This document shows, one piece after another, positions 11,025 through 21,924 of a stretch of 64,000 nt of DNA. Both the position numbers and the translations under genes were made by a program. The DNA comes from Apiosordaria backusii (lineage: Eukaryota > Ascomycota > Sordariomycetes > Sordariales > Lasiosphaeriaceae). How positions within the stretch are numbered: position 1 is the first letter of the stretch; the number at the start of each line of letters is the position of its first letter. The stretch spans positions 2,418,001-2,482,000 of the forward strand of contig JAUKTV010000002.1 in the NCBI GenBank assembly GCA_030549205.1, in the 5' to 3' direction. The notes under the pieces were generated by a model that saw only the letters and a list, made by a program, of their open reading frames with translations, ran no database searches and was not told where the DNA came from.

Positions 11025-14000
11025 TCACGCCGCGTCGTCCCACAACCCGCGCACGCTGCCGCTCTGAGCCTGCGACTGGAAGAAGCTTCCAGCCGGGGTC
11101 GTCGCGGTTTGGTGCGCGCCGGCACCCGGAGTGAACACGGAGCCGACGCCCCCAACACCACCACCACCACCACCACCCTGCTGCTGCGGGGGCATCTCGC
11201 CCGCCTCGTACCTGAAGTACGAGTACGGGTGCGAGAGCAACCCGCCTCCACCAGCACCAGCACCAGCAACACCACCACCAACCAAACCACCATCACCACC
11301 ACTCCCCCCAACATTGGTGTTACCCTGCCGGTAACTCTCCGCCGTAACCGTCAGCGCAGGGCTGACCACATTCTCCCCCTCACCCTCACCCACCCCCTGC
11401 TCAATCATCATACCCCCCTCCTTCTTATCCTCCACCCCCTTCTCCTTATCCTGACGATCACAGGGATCCTTTCCAAACTCGCACAAGACCCCGTACTCTC
11501 TAAACTCCCTCACCAGCGCCATCCTCGCGGCTTCAGACTGGCATCTGTAGCTGCCAAAGCGGAATTCAATCAGGGCTCTGTCGCCCTTGAGCTGTCCAAC
11601 AGCAGAGCTGGAACTGGTACCACCACCACCGCTGATGATGCTGCTGCTGCTACCGGAATTGTTGTTATTGTTGTTATGACCGGGGATGAAACCGGCGAGA
11701 TTACCACCGCGGGGATTGTTGATATTACCCGAGACAGCGGAGAGGGGGACGTTGTCAAGGACGAAGCGGTTGTTCTCGGCAAATCTGGCGCGGGTGGTGA
11801 TATTGACCAGGGCGGGGGGGTTGACGGGCCAGCGGGGAGGAGGGGGCTCGTTGAAGGTGGTAGTGCTGGGGACTAAAGCTGTTGATGATGAGCTGCCAAC
11901 AGAGGGACCGCCAGAGGGAGCACCAGAGGGAGCACCAGAGGGACCACCAGAGAAAGAGGAAGAAGAAGAAGAAACTCCAGCGGGGGTGGAGGTGGCGGCA
12001 CCGGGGTGGTGGACGATGATCTCGTCGACTTGGTAGATGAGTTTCTTGTCAAAGTAGGCGCAGAGGTGCTCCTCGTTGACGATAGAAGGCGGGCCGGAGA
12101 TGAGGAGGACGCGGGACTTTTGTCCGGTGGCGTCGGCTTCGGCGGAGCGGATCCTGTTCCAGGTCACGCGGATGTGGTGCTGGAGGGAGGGGTAGGAGGG
12201 GAGGCGGAAGCCGGTGGTTGTGGCGAGGTGGTGGAAGCGTTCTGAGATGAAAGGTTAGTGCCTGAAGGTAAATATTGGGCACGTATAAAGGGGGTTTTGA
12301 TGCGTGTAAAGGGGTTTAGGAGGCCTATTCAAAGATTTGATAGGCGTATGAAGGGGTTTGAAAGGCCTATTTGAAAGTTCAATAGGCCTATCAAGATAGC
12401 TGAGAGATGTCTCGAGATATTTGATAGGCGTATCCAAGAGTTTGGAAGGCCTATTCAATATCCTGATACGCATATTCAAAAGTTTGAACAGGCATATGCA
12501 AGATCTTGAATAGGCCTCTCAAGAAACTCGAAAGGCGTCTCAAGAAATCAAATAGGCGTGTCAAACAGATCCAGTAGGCCTATTCAAAAGTTTGAAAGGC
12601 ATGTGAAGGAGGTCGGGACGCCTATCCGAAACTTCGGAAGGCATGTCAAGGATGTTTGAAGGCCTATCCAAACTTTTGGAAGGCCTATACAGAACTTTCT
12701 GAGGCGTGTGCAACAGAATCAAACAGACAAAAGCAAAAGGTGGATGCATAGGGGATACATACCGGCAGCCTTCCTCTCGAAAAAAACAAGCTTCGCGGCG
12801 CTCAGCTCGTGCCCCTTGTCCGGCTCAGGGGGGTTAATATGGGTGGCGTAGACCCGTCCGATGTCTCTCACGCCCTCCAGCAGCTCGTGTGTTGTAATAT
12901 TGGGGGGCAGGCCGACCAAAAACAAGCTGCAGTTCTGATCCTCGGGGATGGTGGCGCTGCGGTTGCGGTCGAGGTCCGGGTTGCCCTTGTAGTTGGGCGA
13001 GAAGCCCTTGATCATGAGGTCGTATGCCTCAAGCTCGGAGATTCTGCGATGGGTGCGGCACTCCATCGGCCGGAAGAAAAGAGGTTTGGTGAGGTCCTGC
13101 GGGGGGTGCGGCTGGGTGACGACAGCAGCAGCAGAGGCTGGGACCGTGGACAGGGCCAAGTTGGTGGGGTTCACAGCGGGGGAGGCAAAGGGACGGAAGC
13201 CAACTTGAGGAGGCTGAAAAAAGGGGGCCTGGTGTTGGGAAAAGGTGGGCTGTGGCTGGGCCGGGGGCGGGAGGTAGGCGCCGGGAGCTTGGATGGCATT
13301 GGCCGGGGGAGCTTGGAAGGACAACCCGCGAAGTTGGTTCGCCAGCAAGTCCGGGTTGTAGGCGGGGGCCGGGGGTTGGGTGTGGGTGAAGCCGGAGCTT
13401 CCAGACTCATTCCTGGCGTGAGTCATGATGTTGAGGCGGCCGGGGGCAAATTGAGAGGGGCCGGCGGCGGCGGGAATGAGGGCGGCGGGAGCGGGCCTGG
13501 CGCCGAAGCGACCATCTCCGATCACCCCGAAGTCTTGAGCTGGCTTTCTGGTGCCAGTGACCATCTCGTCGGTCTCGTCGTGGTCTTGGTTCAACGCCTG
13601 AAGGGCGTTGAACGGGTTTGTCGAGCGTTGGGAAGCCATTTGACCTGTTTTGATGCTCGAAAGAAAACTGGGACTTGCTGAGGCTGGTTTGTAAGAGCGG
13701 AAGTTTGGATTCCAGCGGTTCGCAGGTGAGAAATAATAATGAGGTGGAAAGAACCGCCCCTGGGGGTAGCTCTCGCCCTCAGGCACCGAACCTCGCAGGA
13801 GAGCCCCTCGTCCATAGCTTGAACCGTGGCTCACACTTCGGTCCCTCCAATTGACTTCAGCGAGGGGTTGTTCAGTGGTTCTACCGAACTTGGAGCTTGT
13901 GCCAACCGGGCTGGAGACTGTTCTTGTGCCTGGCTGATCGTGATGCGGGTAGACTTGCGAGCTTTCTTCTGTGTTGAAGCCCAAGCCACGGCTTTGATCT

Positions 14001-14317
14001 TTGCCATACTGGTTTGTGGGATGAAAGGGGGCATGGTTGTCTTTCAGGGGGGGCGGTGGGGAGTTGTCATGGTCAAAGTGTGCTTCTTGGGCCAGACTAC
14101 TCTGCTTATTGGCATCGTTGAACTGTTGCTGTTGATGCGAAGACTCCATCTCCTCAACTGGGGCGGTGTTGACTGTTGGCTTGAGCCCCATGTTGGTTGG
14201 CGGCATAGGAGTGCGTACGTAGACGAATGAGTTGGGAGAGCTGAAGGCGCCTACTTCAGTGTCGGGAGTCCGAGTGAAAAGGCTAGTCTCCCTGGTTGTC
14301 ATGTTGGTTGAAGGCAA
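11025..14317 (-). CDS. RRM-type RNA-binding protein with low-complexity regions
   Basis: Two exons on the minus strand, 12763-14317 and 11025-12241, give 923 residues. The N-terminal ~450 residues are disordered and rich in Pro, Ser, Gln and Asn. A first RRM-like fold (CSLFLVGLPPNITTHELL... to LVFFERKAA) lies at about 457-530 and is split by the intron; splicing makes GERFHHLATTTGFRLP. A second RRM-like segment starts near 561 (RVLLISGPP) and ends with RALIEFRFGSY, interrupted by a Ser/Gly/Asn insertion. The C-terminal tail is Gly/Gln rich. The donor is GTATGT at 12762 and the acceptor CAG at 12242. The 521-nt intron is almost wholly a 21-bp tandem array. Likely an mRNA-binding regulator, but I cannot assign a named orthologue. 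Confidence 0.82.
12280..12723. repeat. 21-bp minisatellite, 21 units, inside an intron
   Basis: Twenty-one consecutive diverged units fill 444 bp: eighteen of 21 bp and three of 22 bp. Units read approximately GGCSTATYCAARA followed by RYTTGAWA. Unit junctions often create the palindrome AATAGGCCTATT. The array fills about 85% of the intron of the RRM gene and leaves the donor (12762) and acceptor (12242) untouched. On the transcript strand the 21-nt period leaves long stretches free of stops, such as repeated RPxKxLD-like heptads, but this frame differs from the exon frame. Confidence 0.9.
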
Positions 14318-15620
14318 GACTGAGGCTAGAGTTGAGAGTATGTTTATGAAGTGGGATAACGTATGAAGTGTGGACGAAGATGGTCGAGATCAATCGGGTC
14401 AAGGCAAAACAGTTATGTTGTGAGCTTGTCGAGTAAAGTAGAACTGGTAAGGGATGAAGTTCTGGTGATGGGTTGGTTCTGTGTCAAGCAAGCTTATATA
14501 TATCCAAATATTCAACATTTGGATGTGTGCTTGCTTGATACTGTCCAGCCTAAACCGTCCAGTGAAAGTCAAACTCCCCCTTGGACCACTGCCAGCTTGT
14601 TGACCGATAAAAGCCACAAAGAACATAGCGGTTGTCAATACTGCGATGAGCTTCCAAGGGACTCTTGGTATTTCACTTGATGACCAAGGTCAGTCATTGT
14701 TTACATTGGTGTCTTGTGAATCGACAAAGGCCCAGCTTTTACAATGGACAAATAGCGAACCCAGCCGACGGGAATCTAACCAAACAATGTTTGACTTGAC
14801 TGAGACATTGCACTCTTCAAGTTGTTGTGACTGACAAAGACAGTAGTAAAAGGACCATACAAGTCATGAAGCCCCCGGTGGTCATAATTCATAGTTGCAA
14901 CTGAGCAACTCATCAATAGGTGGCCTGGGAAAATCAAAGATGAATGTTATCAAAGTCATTGTGTGGATTGAAGCCGTGGATGAAGATAACATCTCGCCAG
15001 ACCCAGGCAAAGAGTAACAGGGGCATGAATGTATTATTGATGAGTTTTGAACATGAGTCCGTTCCGAAATAGAGACCATTTTCGGCCGACCTTGCTGGGA
15101 TAGGTATCGGAGAATCATTGACGAACTGGCATGAGAGAGAAGGAAGATGAGAAGCCTCACGGTCCTCGCCGAACAGGCTCTCTGATCTCAAAGCACGACC
15201 AAAGGCTACTAACACAACATGAAGTAAGGGAAAGTAAGGTGATAAGCATAATCTTCTAGCTGAAACCTACATGCATGCCAAGTTTGGCCATGTGAGTGGT
15301 GTGGTCAGGATGTGTCAATATTGAGGTCCAAATACCTGACAATGACACAGCTGCCACACAGCCGGAAGCCATGATATTTCCGGAGGTCCACATTCCGCGA
15401 ATATCACCAATCCACGGGCCTATACTACATTTCGGAAAGAGCTATGTCGTGATGGCACGTACGGCCGCGCTATCCCCAACCGAGCCGAGAGTTCGGTGGG
15501 GTCTGCAGGATATCGTTTACCTCAGAGTTTCCATTTGGGAAATTTTCCTGTTCTCTTTCATCAGCAACCCTTCTCGCTCATTGCGTTACCATCCAAACTA
15601 TTTTGGATTGTTGTGTCACA
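14318..15620. other. Divergent promoter region, no supported gene
   Basis: 1.3 kb between the divergently transcribed RRM protein gene (minus) and MFS gene (plus). No open frame shows domain features. It should hold both promoters. Confidence 0.6.
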
Positions 15621-17458
15621 ATGGCGACACCGGCAATTGGTGGCGCAGAGATCACTCCTCCCCGGGAATATCACCAGACGGCGGGCGAGAAAATTCAAGC
15701 GAGAGCCGATGACTCGGAGTTAAGCGACCTCACCGACAACACGGTCGCCCAGGAGACACACGATGATGAAGCCCCGAAATCAGATCTACCATTCTCAAAA
15801 GCGCGTTGCATTGCTCTCGTGGCCACGGTTACTGGTGCTAGCTTTCTCAATGTACGTGATGATGATGACATTCATGAAACCTTCTTTATGGATGCACGGA
15901 CTTAAGGACTAATCACTGGATATTTAGACTTTATCTGGGCAAGCCGTTGTCATTATTTTGCCAACCATAGGCCGAGACCTTGGCATCCCGGATACTCGCC
16001 TACAATGGATTGTCTCGGCATATTCACTTACCTTCGGCTGCTTCCTGCTGCTATGGGGTCGGATAGCTGACATTTATGGCAAGCGGAGGATGTTCATCTG
16101 GGGGTCTGCTTGGTTCGCCATGACAATGCTCGTCAATCCTTTCTTGCCCAATGAGATTGCCTTTGATCTGTTCCGTGGTCTTTCCGGTCTTGTAAGGACT
16201 GCCTTCTTAAACATCGGACGAAATCTTGCTGACTTTGTCAATGTAGGGTGCTGCAGCGAATGTCCCCACAGCCATTGGTATTCTTGGAACCACCTTTCGT
16301 CCAGGAAAGGCCAAGAACTACGCATTTAGTTGCTATTCAGCAGGTGCTCCAATTGGTGCCGTATTTGGAAATCTTCTTGCCGGCTTTGTTTCTGAGTACA
16401 CATCCTGGAAATGGGTTTTTGTCATCATGGGTCTCCTTGCTGTCATTGTGACAGTAGCAGCGTTTTTCATTCTTCCGCCACCAAACCACACTCTACATGA
16501 TGAAGGTGTGACAGCAAAGAATTCTGTCGACTGGCTGGGAGCTGGGTTGGTTACTGCCGGTCTCCTTGCGCTTCTCTTTGCCCTCACTCAGGGCAACGTC
16601 GTGGGATGGAGAACACCATGGATCCCGGTGCTTATTGTTGTGTCCATAATCTTGGTTACGCTATTCGTCTTTTGGCAGCGCCATCTCGAGAAGACCAAGA
16701 AAAGAGCACCAATCATGAAGGTCTCCATCTTCCACAGCACGCAGTTTAGCGCGGCGATGGCCATCATGGCGCTCTTTTTCAGCAGTTTCAACGGCCTGCT
16801 GGTCTATGCCACATACTTTTACCAGGACTTCCAGGGACTGTCGACTCTTCAAACGACTCTTCGCTTTCTCCCGACGGGCATCATGGGCGTTATTACCGCC
16901 CTTGTTGTCAGCCAGCTCTTGGCACGGGTCCCAACGTACCTCTTGCTGGCGGTAGGAACCTTTTGTGTGTCGATATCGTCGATACTCTTTGCGGCTCCCA
17001 TTCCTCCTGAAACAACGTACTGGGCCTTTGGATTCCCAGCAATGATTCTCTCGGTGTTCGGAGCGGACACGACCTGGCCGTCTTTGATCCTTTTCACCAG
17101 CCACTCGCTGCCGCAGTCAGATCAAGCATTGGGGGGAGCGTTAGTCAATTCCATGGGGCAAGTTGGCAGAGCCATCGGTTTGGCTGTAGCCACGGCGATT
17201 CAGACAGCCGTTATGGCGCGGGAAAGGGGAGTTGATGTCGAAGATGCCGGCCCAGTCGTACCATGGGACTCAGCTTCCCTGGAGGGTCTCCGAGCAGCAG
17301 AGTGGTGGAATTTTGCATTAGGATGCGCGGCGTTTATCGTGGTTTTGGTAGCTTTTCGGGGGTCCGGGGTCATCGGGAAGGCTGGCGTTGTCAAGGCTCA
17401 ACGGCGACCGGCTGATACCATCGTCGATAGCCAGGCGGATGGAGGTGTGAAAGTCTGA
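15621..17458 (+). CDS. MFS transporter, DHA2-type drug/solute:H+ antiporter
   Basis: Three exons, 15621-15851, 15928-16191 and 16247-17458, give 568 residues. A hydrophilic N terminus of ~60 residues precedes many membrane segments. GRIADIYGKRRMF carries the MFS loop 2-3 motif (GRxADxxGRR type), and GNLLAGFVSEYTSWKWVF and VIVTVAAFFILPPP follow as in 14-helix DHA2 exporters of the Atr1 type. Both introns (76 and 55 nt) rejoin the helix sequence exactly: FLN|TLSGQAVV and LSGL|GAAANVPTAIG. The protein probably exports a small molecule or metabolite across the plasma membrane; substrate unknown. It is followed on the same strand by a secreted GMC oxidoreductase 745 bp downstream. Confidence 0.88.
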
Positions 17459-18203
17459 TTGTGTGTAAGTATGACTAGAGCAACCAACGTGTTCAGATGA
17501 GGACGGGAGGGGTTCAAGGTCGAGCTGATCATTCTGCAGGTACGAATACGGGGTTGTACATAGGTAGACACAAGTTCGAATTGATCGATTGGCACTATTC
17601 ACCAGTCGATAACGAGAAAAGATCGGCAATCGTTGACGATTTTATTGGCGGTTGCATCCCTTGTTTATCCAATAACCAGGTCCTTACAGCGTACCCCCCC
17701 TTGAACATCAACCACCTGAGCATCCCACAGGCCAAGATGTCAGGAACTAGCGTGGTTTTTAGTGGCATGTTTTGCTGCATGACACCTGTACCAAGAACAA
17801 CGATGCTGCAGAACGGGCAGATCCAAGCCCACGGCTTTTCTGGTTTCGTGACCAAGATTCTGCAGTCTGCAAGTCCAGCTCTGCCGCTTTCGACCATTTT
17901 GGTGAAGTCGTTCCACCGTCTGGCATCTAGCTTGTGCCGATCAGCATCAATGATTCCAATGAAGCAAGGTTTTAGCAGAATAGAGCGGGTCCTTAGCTCC
18001 TGGGCTGGCAGTGAGATCGTGGAGTAGGACTCCGCAATCAACAGCAAGATCGTCCAAGATGTCCATCGTGTTAGTTTCCTGGCTCTTGGGTTCTGGGCGT
18101 TTTGAAGAGTTAGCCATGGAGTATTTAAGACAAAGGTGGGAGCGGGTAGGTAGGTCGCAGTGATGTGACCTTCTCAGGTTCAGGTTTTACCCCGCCGCCC
18201 ACG
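17459..18203. other. Gap between MFS and GMC genes; doubtful minus-strand ORFs
   Basis: A 150-codon minus-strand frame (17595-18047) overlaps a 176-codon plus-strand frame (17497-18027). A further minus-strand frame from an ATG at 18117 reads about 56 codons with coding-like composition. None shows a known domain and no clean splice joins them, so I do not call a gene. The GMC promoter must lie here. Confidence 0.4.
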
Positions 18204-20187
18204 ATGCGCCTCCTCTCATCAGGCAAAAGCGGAATTCTCTCCCTCCTTCTCTTTATCTCGACTGTAGTCGGTATCCCCGTCGATACCACCGGTGAACAAG
18301 CAAAAGAGCAGACCCTCCCCGGCAACCTCCAGGGAGAGTTTGGCATCTCGGCTACATTCGACTACGTCATCGTCGGAGGGGGCACAGCGGGACTCGCTCT
18401 CGCGAATCGGCTGAGCGAGGACCCGAATATATCCGTTGCTGTGGTGGAAGCGGGCTCGTTTTACCAGATCACGAACCCGGTTCTGGGCAGGACGCCGGTG
18501 GGGGATGTGTTGTTTGTGGGATCGGACCCGAGCGATACGAACCCGTTGGTGGATTGGAACTTTGTGACGGAGCCGCAAGCGGGGGCGAATGGGAGGAGGA
18601 TTCACTATGCTAGGGGGAAGTGTCTTGGTGGGAGGTGAGTAAACTACTTTTGTCACCTTGGGGTTGGGTACAGCAAGCTGATGAAAAGGGATGTATAGCT
18701 CTGCGAGGAACTTCATGATCTACCAACGGGGTACTGTTCAGTCTTATCAGAAATGGGCCGAGGCGGTCGGTGATGAGAGTTACACTTGGGAGGCGCTGCA
18801 GCCGCATTTCAAGAGGAGTGTTACTTTTACTCCGCCGAGATCTGACCTCCGGTTTGCGAATGCTACGGCCGAGTTCAACCTTGATGCTTTTTCTACGACT
18901 GCTGGGGGCCCGCTTCAGGTTTCTTATGCCAACTACGCCAACTCCTTTAGCACTTGGATGGAGCCGGCGCTGAATGAGATTGGTATTGGGCCTACGCAAG
19001 ACTTCAACAGTGGCAGTTTGATGGGTGCGCAGTACTGCGCTTCGACTATCCGGCCTGAATCCCAGACGAGGGACTCGAGCCAGACTTCGTTCTTGAGAGA
19101 GGCTTCGGGAAGGAGAAACTTGAAGGTTTACATGACGACTCTGGCGAAGAAGATTCTTTTTGACGACAAGAAGAGGGCGACGGGTGTGGTGGTGGAAAGT
19201 AGGCCTTTTGGGTTGTTTCAGTACACTCTTAAGGCGAGGAGGGAGGTTATTGTTTCGGCTGGTGCTTTCCAGAGTCCGCAGTTGTTGATGGTGTCTGGGA
19301 TTGGGCCTAGGGATGAGCTGGCTAAGCACAAGATTCCGATTATTGCTGATCGCCCTGGTGTGGGACAGGGGATGCAAGATCATGTTTTTTTTGGTCCGAG
19401 TTGGAGGGTTAAAATTGAGACGGTGACGAGGATTGCGAATGATCCGCTTTTTGTTCTGTCAGAGTTTGCTGGGGCTTATACGCTCAAGAAGCAGGGCCCA
19501 CTGACAAATCCGGTGTGTGACTTTCTGGGATGGGAGAAGGTGCCTCGTGAGCTGCTCTCGACGGAGTCGTCTCGCATTCTGGATGGACAGTTTCCGCCGG
19601 ATTGGCCCGAGGTGGAATACCTCACTGCTCCTGGGTATGTTGGGGATTTCTCAAACTTGGTCACCACGCAGCCAAAAGACGGGTTCATGTACGCCACTAT
19701 CTTGGGTGGTCTTGTTGCGCCGATGTCTAGGGGAACGGTCACGTTGAAGTCGGACGATACGAAGGATTTGCCGCTCATTGATCCGAAGTTTATCACGGAT
19801 CCTACTGACGTTGCGGTGGCTGTTGCGCTGTATAAGCGTCTCCGTCAGGCTTTTGCGACCAAGGCTATGAGCGAGGTGTTGGCGGATACGAAGGAGTACT
19901 TCCCTGGCCCGGAGGTCAAGACGGATGCGCAGATTCTGGAGGTGATTCGGAGTACGGTGCAGACGATCTGGCATGCTTCTTGCACGTGTAGGATGGGGAA
20001 GAGGGACGATGAATGGGCGGTGGTGGATAAGGAGGCGAAGGTGATTGGGGTGGAAGGGTTGAGGGTGGTGGATGCGAGCAGTTTTGCGTTGTTGCCGCCG
20101 GGGCATCCGCAGAGTACGGTTTATGTGCTGGCTGAGAAAATTGCGGCCGAGATTTTGTGGAAGAATCACGGGAAGAAGAGTGCTTGA
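18204..20187 (+). CDS. Secreted GMC oxidoreductase (AA3_2-like)
   Basis: Flavoprotein oxidase or dehydrogenase of the glucose oxidase/aryl-alcohol oxidase family. Exons 18204-18634 and 18699-20187 give 639 residues. Residues 1-23 form a hydrophobic signal peptide. The FAD dinucleotide-binding motif is VIVGGGTAG near 55-63, followed by VVEAG. Splicing of the 64-nt intron creates the GMC signature GGSSARNFM. The second GMC signature appears as GAFQSPQLLMVSGIG. The C-terminal active-site region holds WHASCTCRMG (catalytic His) and GHPQSTVYVLAEK (second His/Asn position). I chose ATG 18204 over the upstream GTG frame because it starts the signal peptide directly. Such enzymes can supply H2O2 or electrons to AA9 LPMOs, two of which occur in this window; substrate unknown. 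Confidence 0.9.
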
Positions 20188-21924
20188 GTACATGGACAGG
20201 ACGGAAGAGTACCGTCATGAATATACGAGTAAACGACGTGTACGGGAGATGACGAGATGAGGCTGTGTATAGCAGGAGTAGGACTTGAACATATTGTAAG
20301 GAAAAAAATCGTTAATTGAATCTGTTAGTCAGGCAATATGCATCTGATCCGTACTCGTGCCTTCCGTTTCGTCATCAAGTCATGTGTTTGAAGCAGTGCG
20401 TGAGTCTCCACTGTCCCGACCACAGCTCGTTTTCTAGAGTGCATTCCGCTTTTCTTTGATTCCGTTTGCTTCTTCTCTTCTTCAACTCGAAGGTCTTTGG
20501 ACTGAATATTCTGAAAGAATTGCCCGCCAAGGACGTTTATTCGCTTTTATCCCATCTCTGCTGGAACGTCATTGGTTTCAACATGTTCTCCTGGCAGGAC
20601 TCTTCGTCTCAGCTGTACGACTACCCCCAGATATCACAAGAATCCCGACAATCAGCTCAATACCTATCGCCATCTGCATCCATGCATGCTCCTACCTGGT
20701 GTCTGCGAGCGAGAGACAAGTTTCAGGCGACTCCTTGGCCTCGCGTGGACAGTGGGGCTGAAGAGAACGAGATGCGGGTGATCAACCTCAGCTGCTTGCA
20801 ATGATGATCGACGCAAGTATCTTTATCAGGAGTGTGGTTTGATGTTACCAGTTCGCATCTCGCCTAAGCCAGTCGGAAAGGTCTAGACGTCGCTCTCCTC
20901 GATATTGATTTCAGCGTGCATAAGGATCCCGCTGTCTTCGGAATTTCCCCTGCAGCAGCCCCTGTCTCCAGTCCAAACACGGTTAGAATGTGGCTTGCGG
21001 GAACGGCTTTTGACACCTGAAGTGCGACCACTATCGAGAACCAGTGGGCTGGAATCGCTAGACAGGGCGTTCCCCCATGGAGCTGAAGACCCGGGACATT
21101 TGTTCCTGCATGGACACTCGTTTCTTTGGGTGAGGCGACGCCACCACAAGCTTCGCGGGCACGCGGAAACCTGGTCGCCAGTGATCTCGACCTCGACAGA
21201 CACAATTGATTGGCCAAATGCGCCTGATAGCCAGTACGGTTCGTGATATCAACATCATGGAGAGTCTGTGCCACGATGCTTTGGGCTGCCTGAACGAATA
21301 TCCCGCGCCCAAAATGTCATTTCCGGATCGCATCAACCGCAGCAGCCACTGTCACCCGCTTCAGCTACACAATATTTCGATCATTTGATCCTGACTCCAG
21401 TTCGAGAGTGGCAAGGTGAGGCCTAATTATGAGTATGACCCCTGAACGCCTCGTTGTGGTCACGTCCATGAGAGTCTGGATCATCAGACACTTGATATCC
21501 ACTACAAATGCCCCTTCCACCCCCAGCTCTTTCTTTGTGTTCCGTTCAGGAGCACGGCAGTTCGCAGAAGAGTCTCTTCGGGCGTCAAGCTCAGTCACAG
21601 GACGGCCTTTTTCATACCTGGGCATCAACTCAGGCGCCGACTTGATCTCCTTCTTGGCGTTATTGGCCAATAGGCCCAGGCCCCAGTTTACAACTAGAAA
21701 AGGCCAGCTCTCTATAAGTGCCGCCTTCTATCACCCGCTGATCGACTATGTTGGGGTTGAGGAAGACCTTTTCAGGTATGGCGAGCTTTTCTTCACTTGA
21801 TGCCCCAGAAAGCCTCTGACTTTGGCCCGCTCCAGGCAAAAGACTTCGGAAGCGCAGCTCGGCATCGTCTTTTATTTCCGACAGCATTGACGAAGAACCA
21901 GAAGAAACCTCAACCCGTTCCGCC
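20188..21924. other. Intergenic, no supported gene
   Basis: 1.7 kb before the large STAND gene. Frames at 20466-20804 (plus) and 20864-21274 (minus) look weakly protein-like but have no recognisable domain, signal peptide or splice pattern. It includes the presumed STAND promoter. Confidence 0.55.

Noticed and set aside
10752..11876. 374-codon plus-strand frame rich in Arg/Thr/Leu
   Set aside because: Mostly antisense of the low-complexity end of the RRM gene; no domain of its own.
12255..12749. Two minus-strand frames with heptad-like RPxKxLD repeats
   Set aside because: They are the translation of the 21-bp minisatellite in the intron, interrupted by stops and out of frame with the flanking exons.
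12809..13681. 290-codon plus-strand frame
   Set aside because: Antisense of exon 1 of the RRM gene; Gly/Val-rich composition is a shadow of the Pro/Thr-rich coding strand.
17497..18117. Overlapping 176-codon plus frame and 150-codon minus frame, plus a ~56-codon minus frame from ATG 18117
   Set aside because: Frames on both strands overlap, no domain is seen, and no GT-AG splice joins the minus-strand pieces into one product.
20466..20804. 112-codon plus frame containing LKELPAKDVYSLLSHLCWNV
   Set aside because: Slightly F-box-like at first sight, but no conserved core, no start context and no continuation by splicing.
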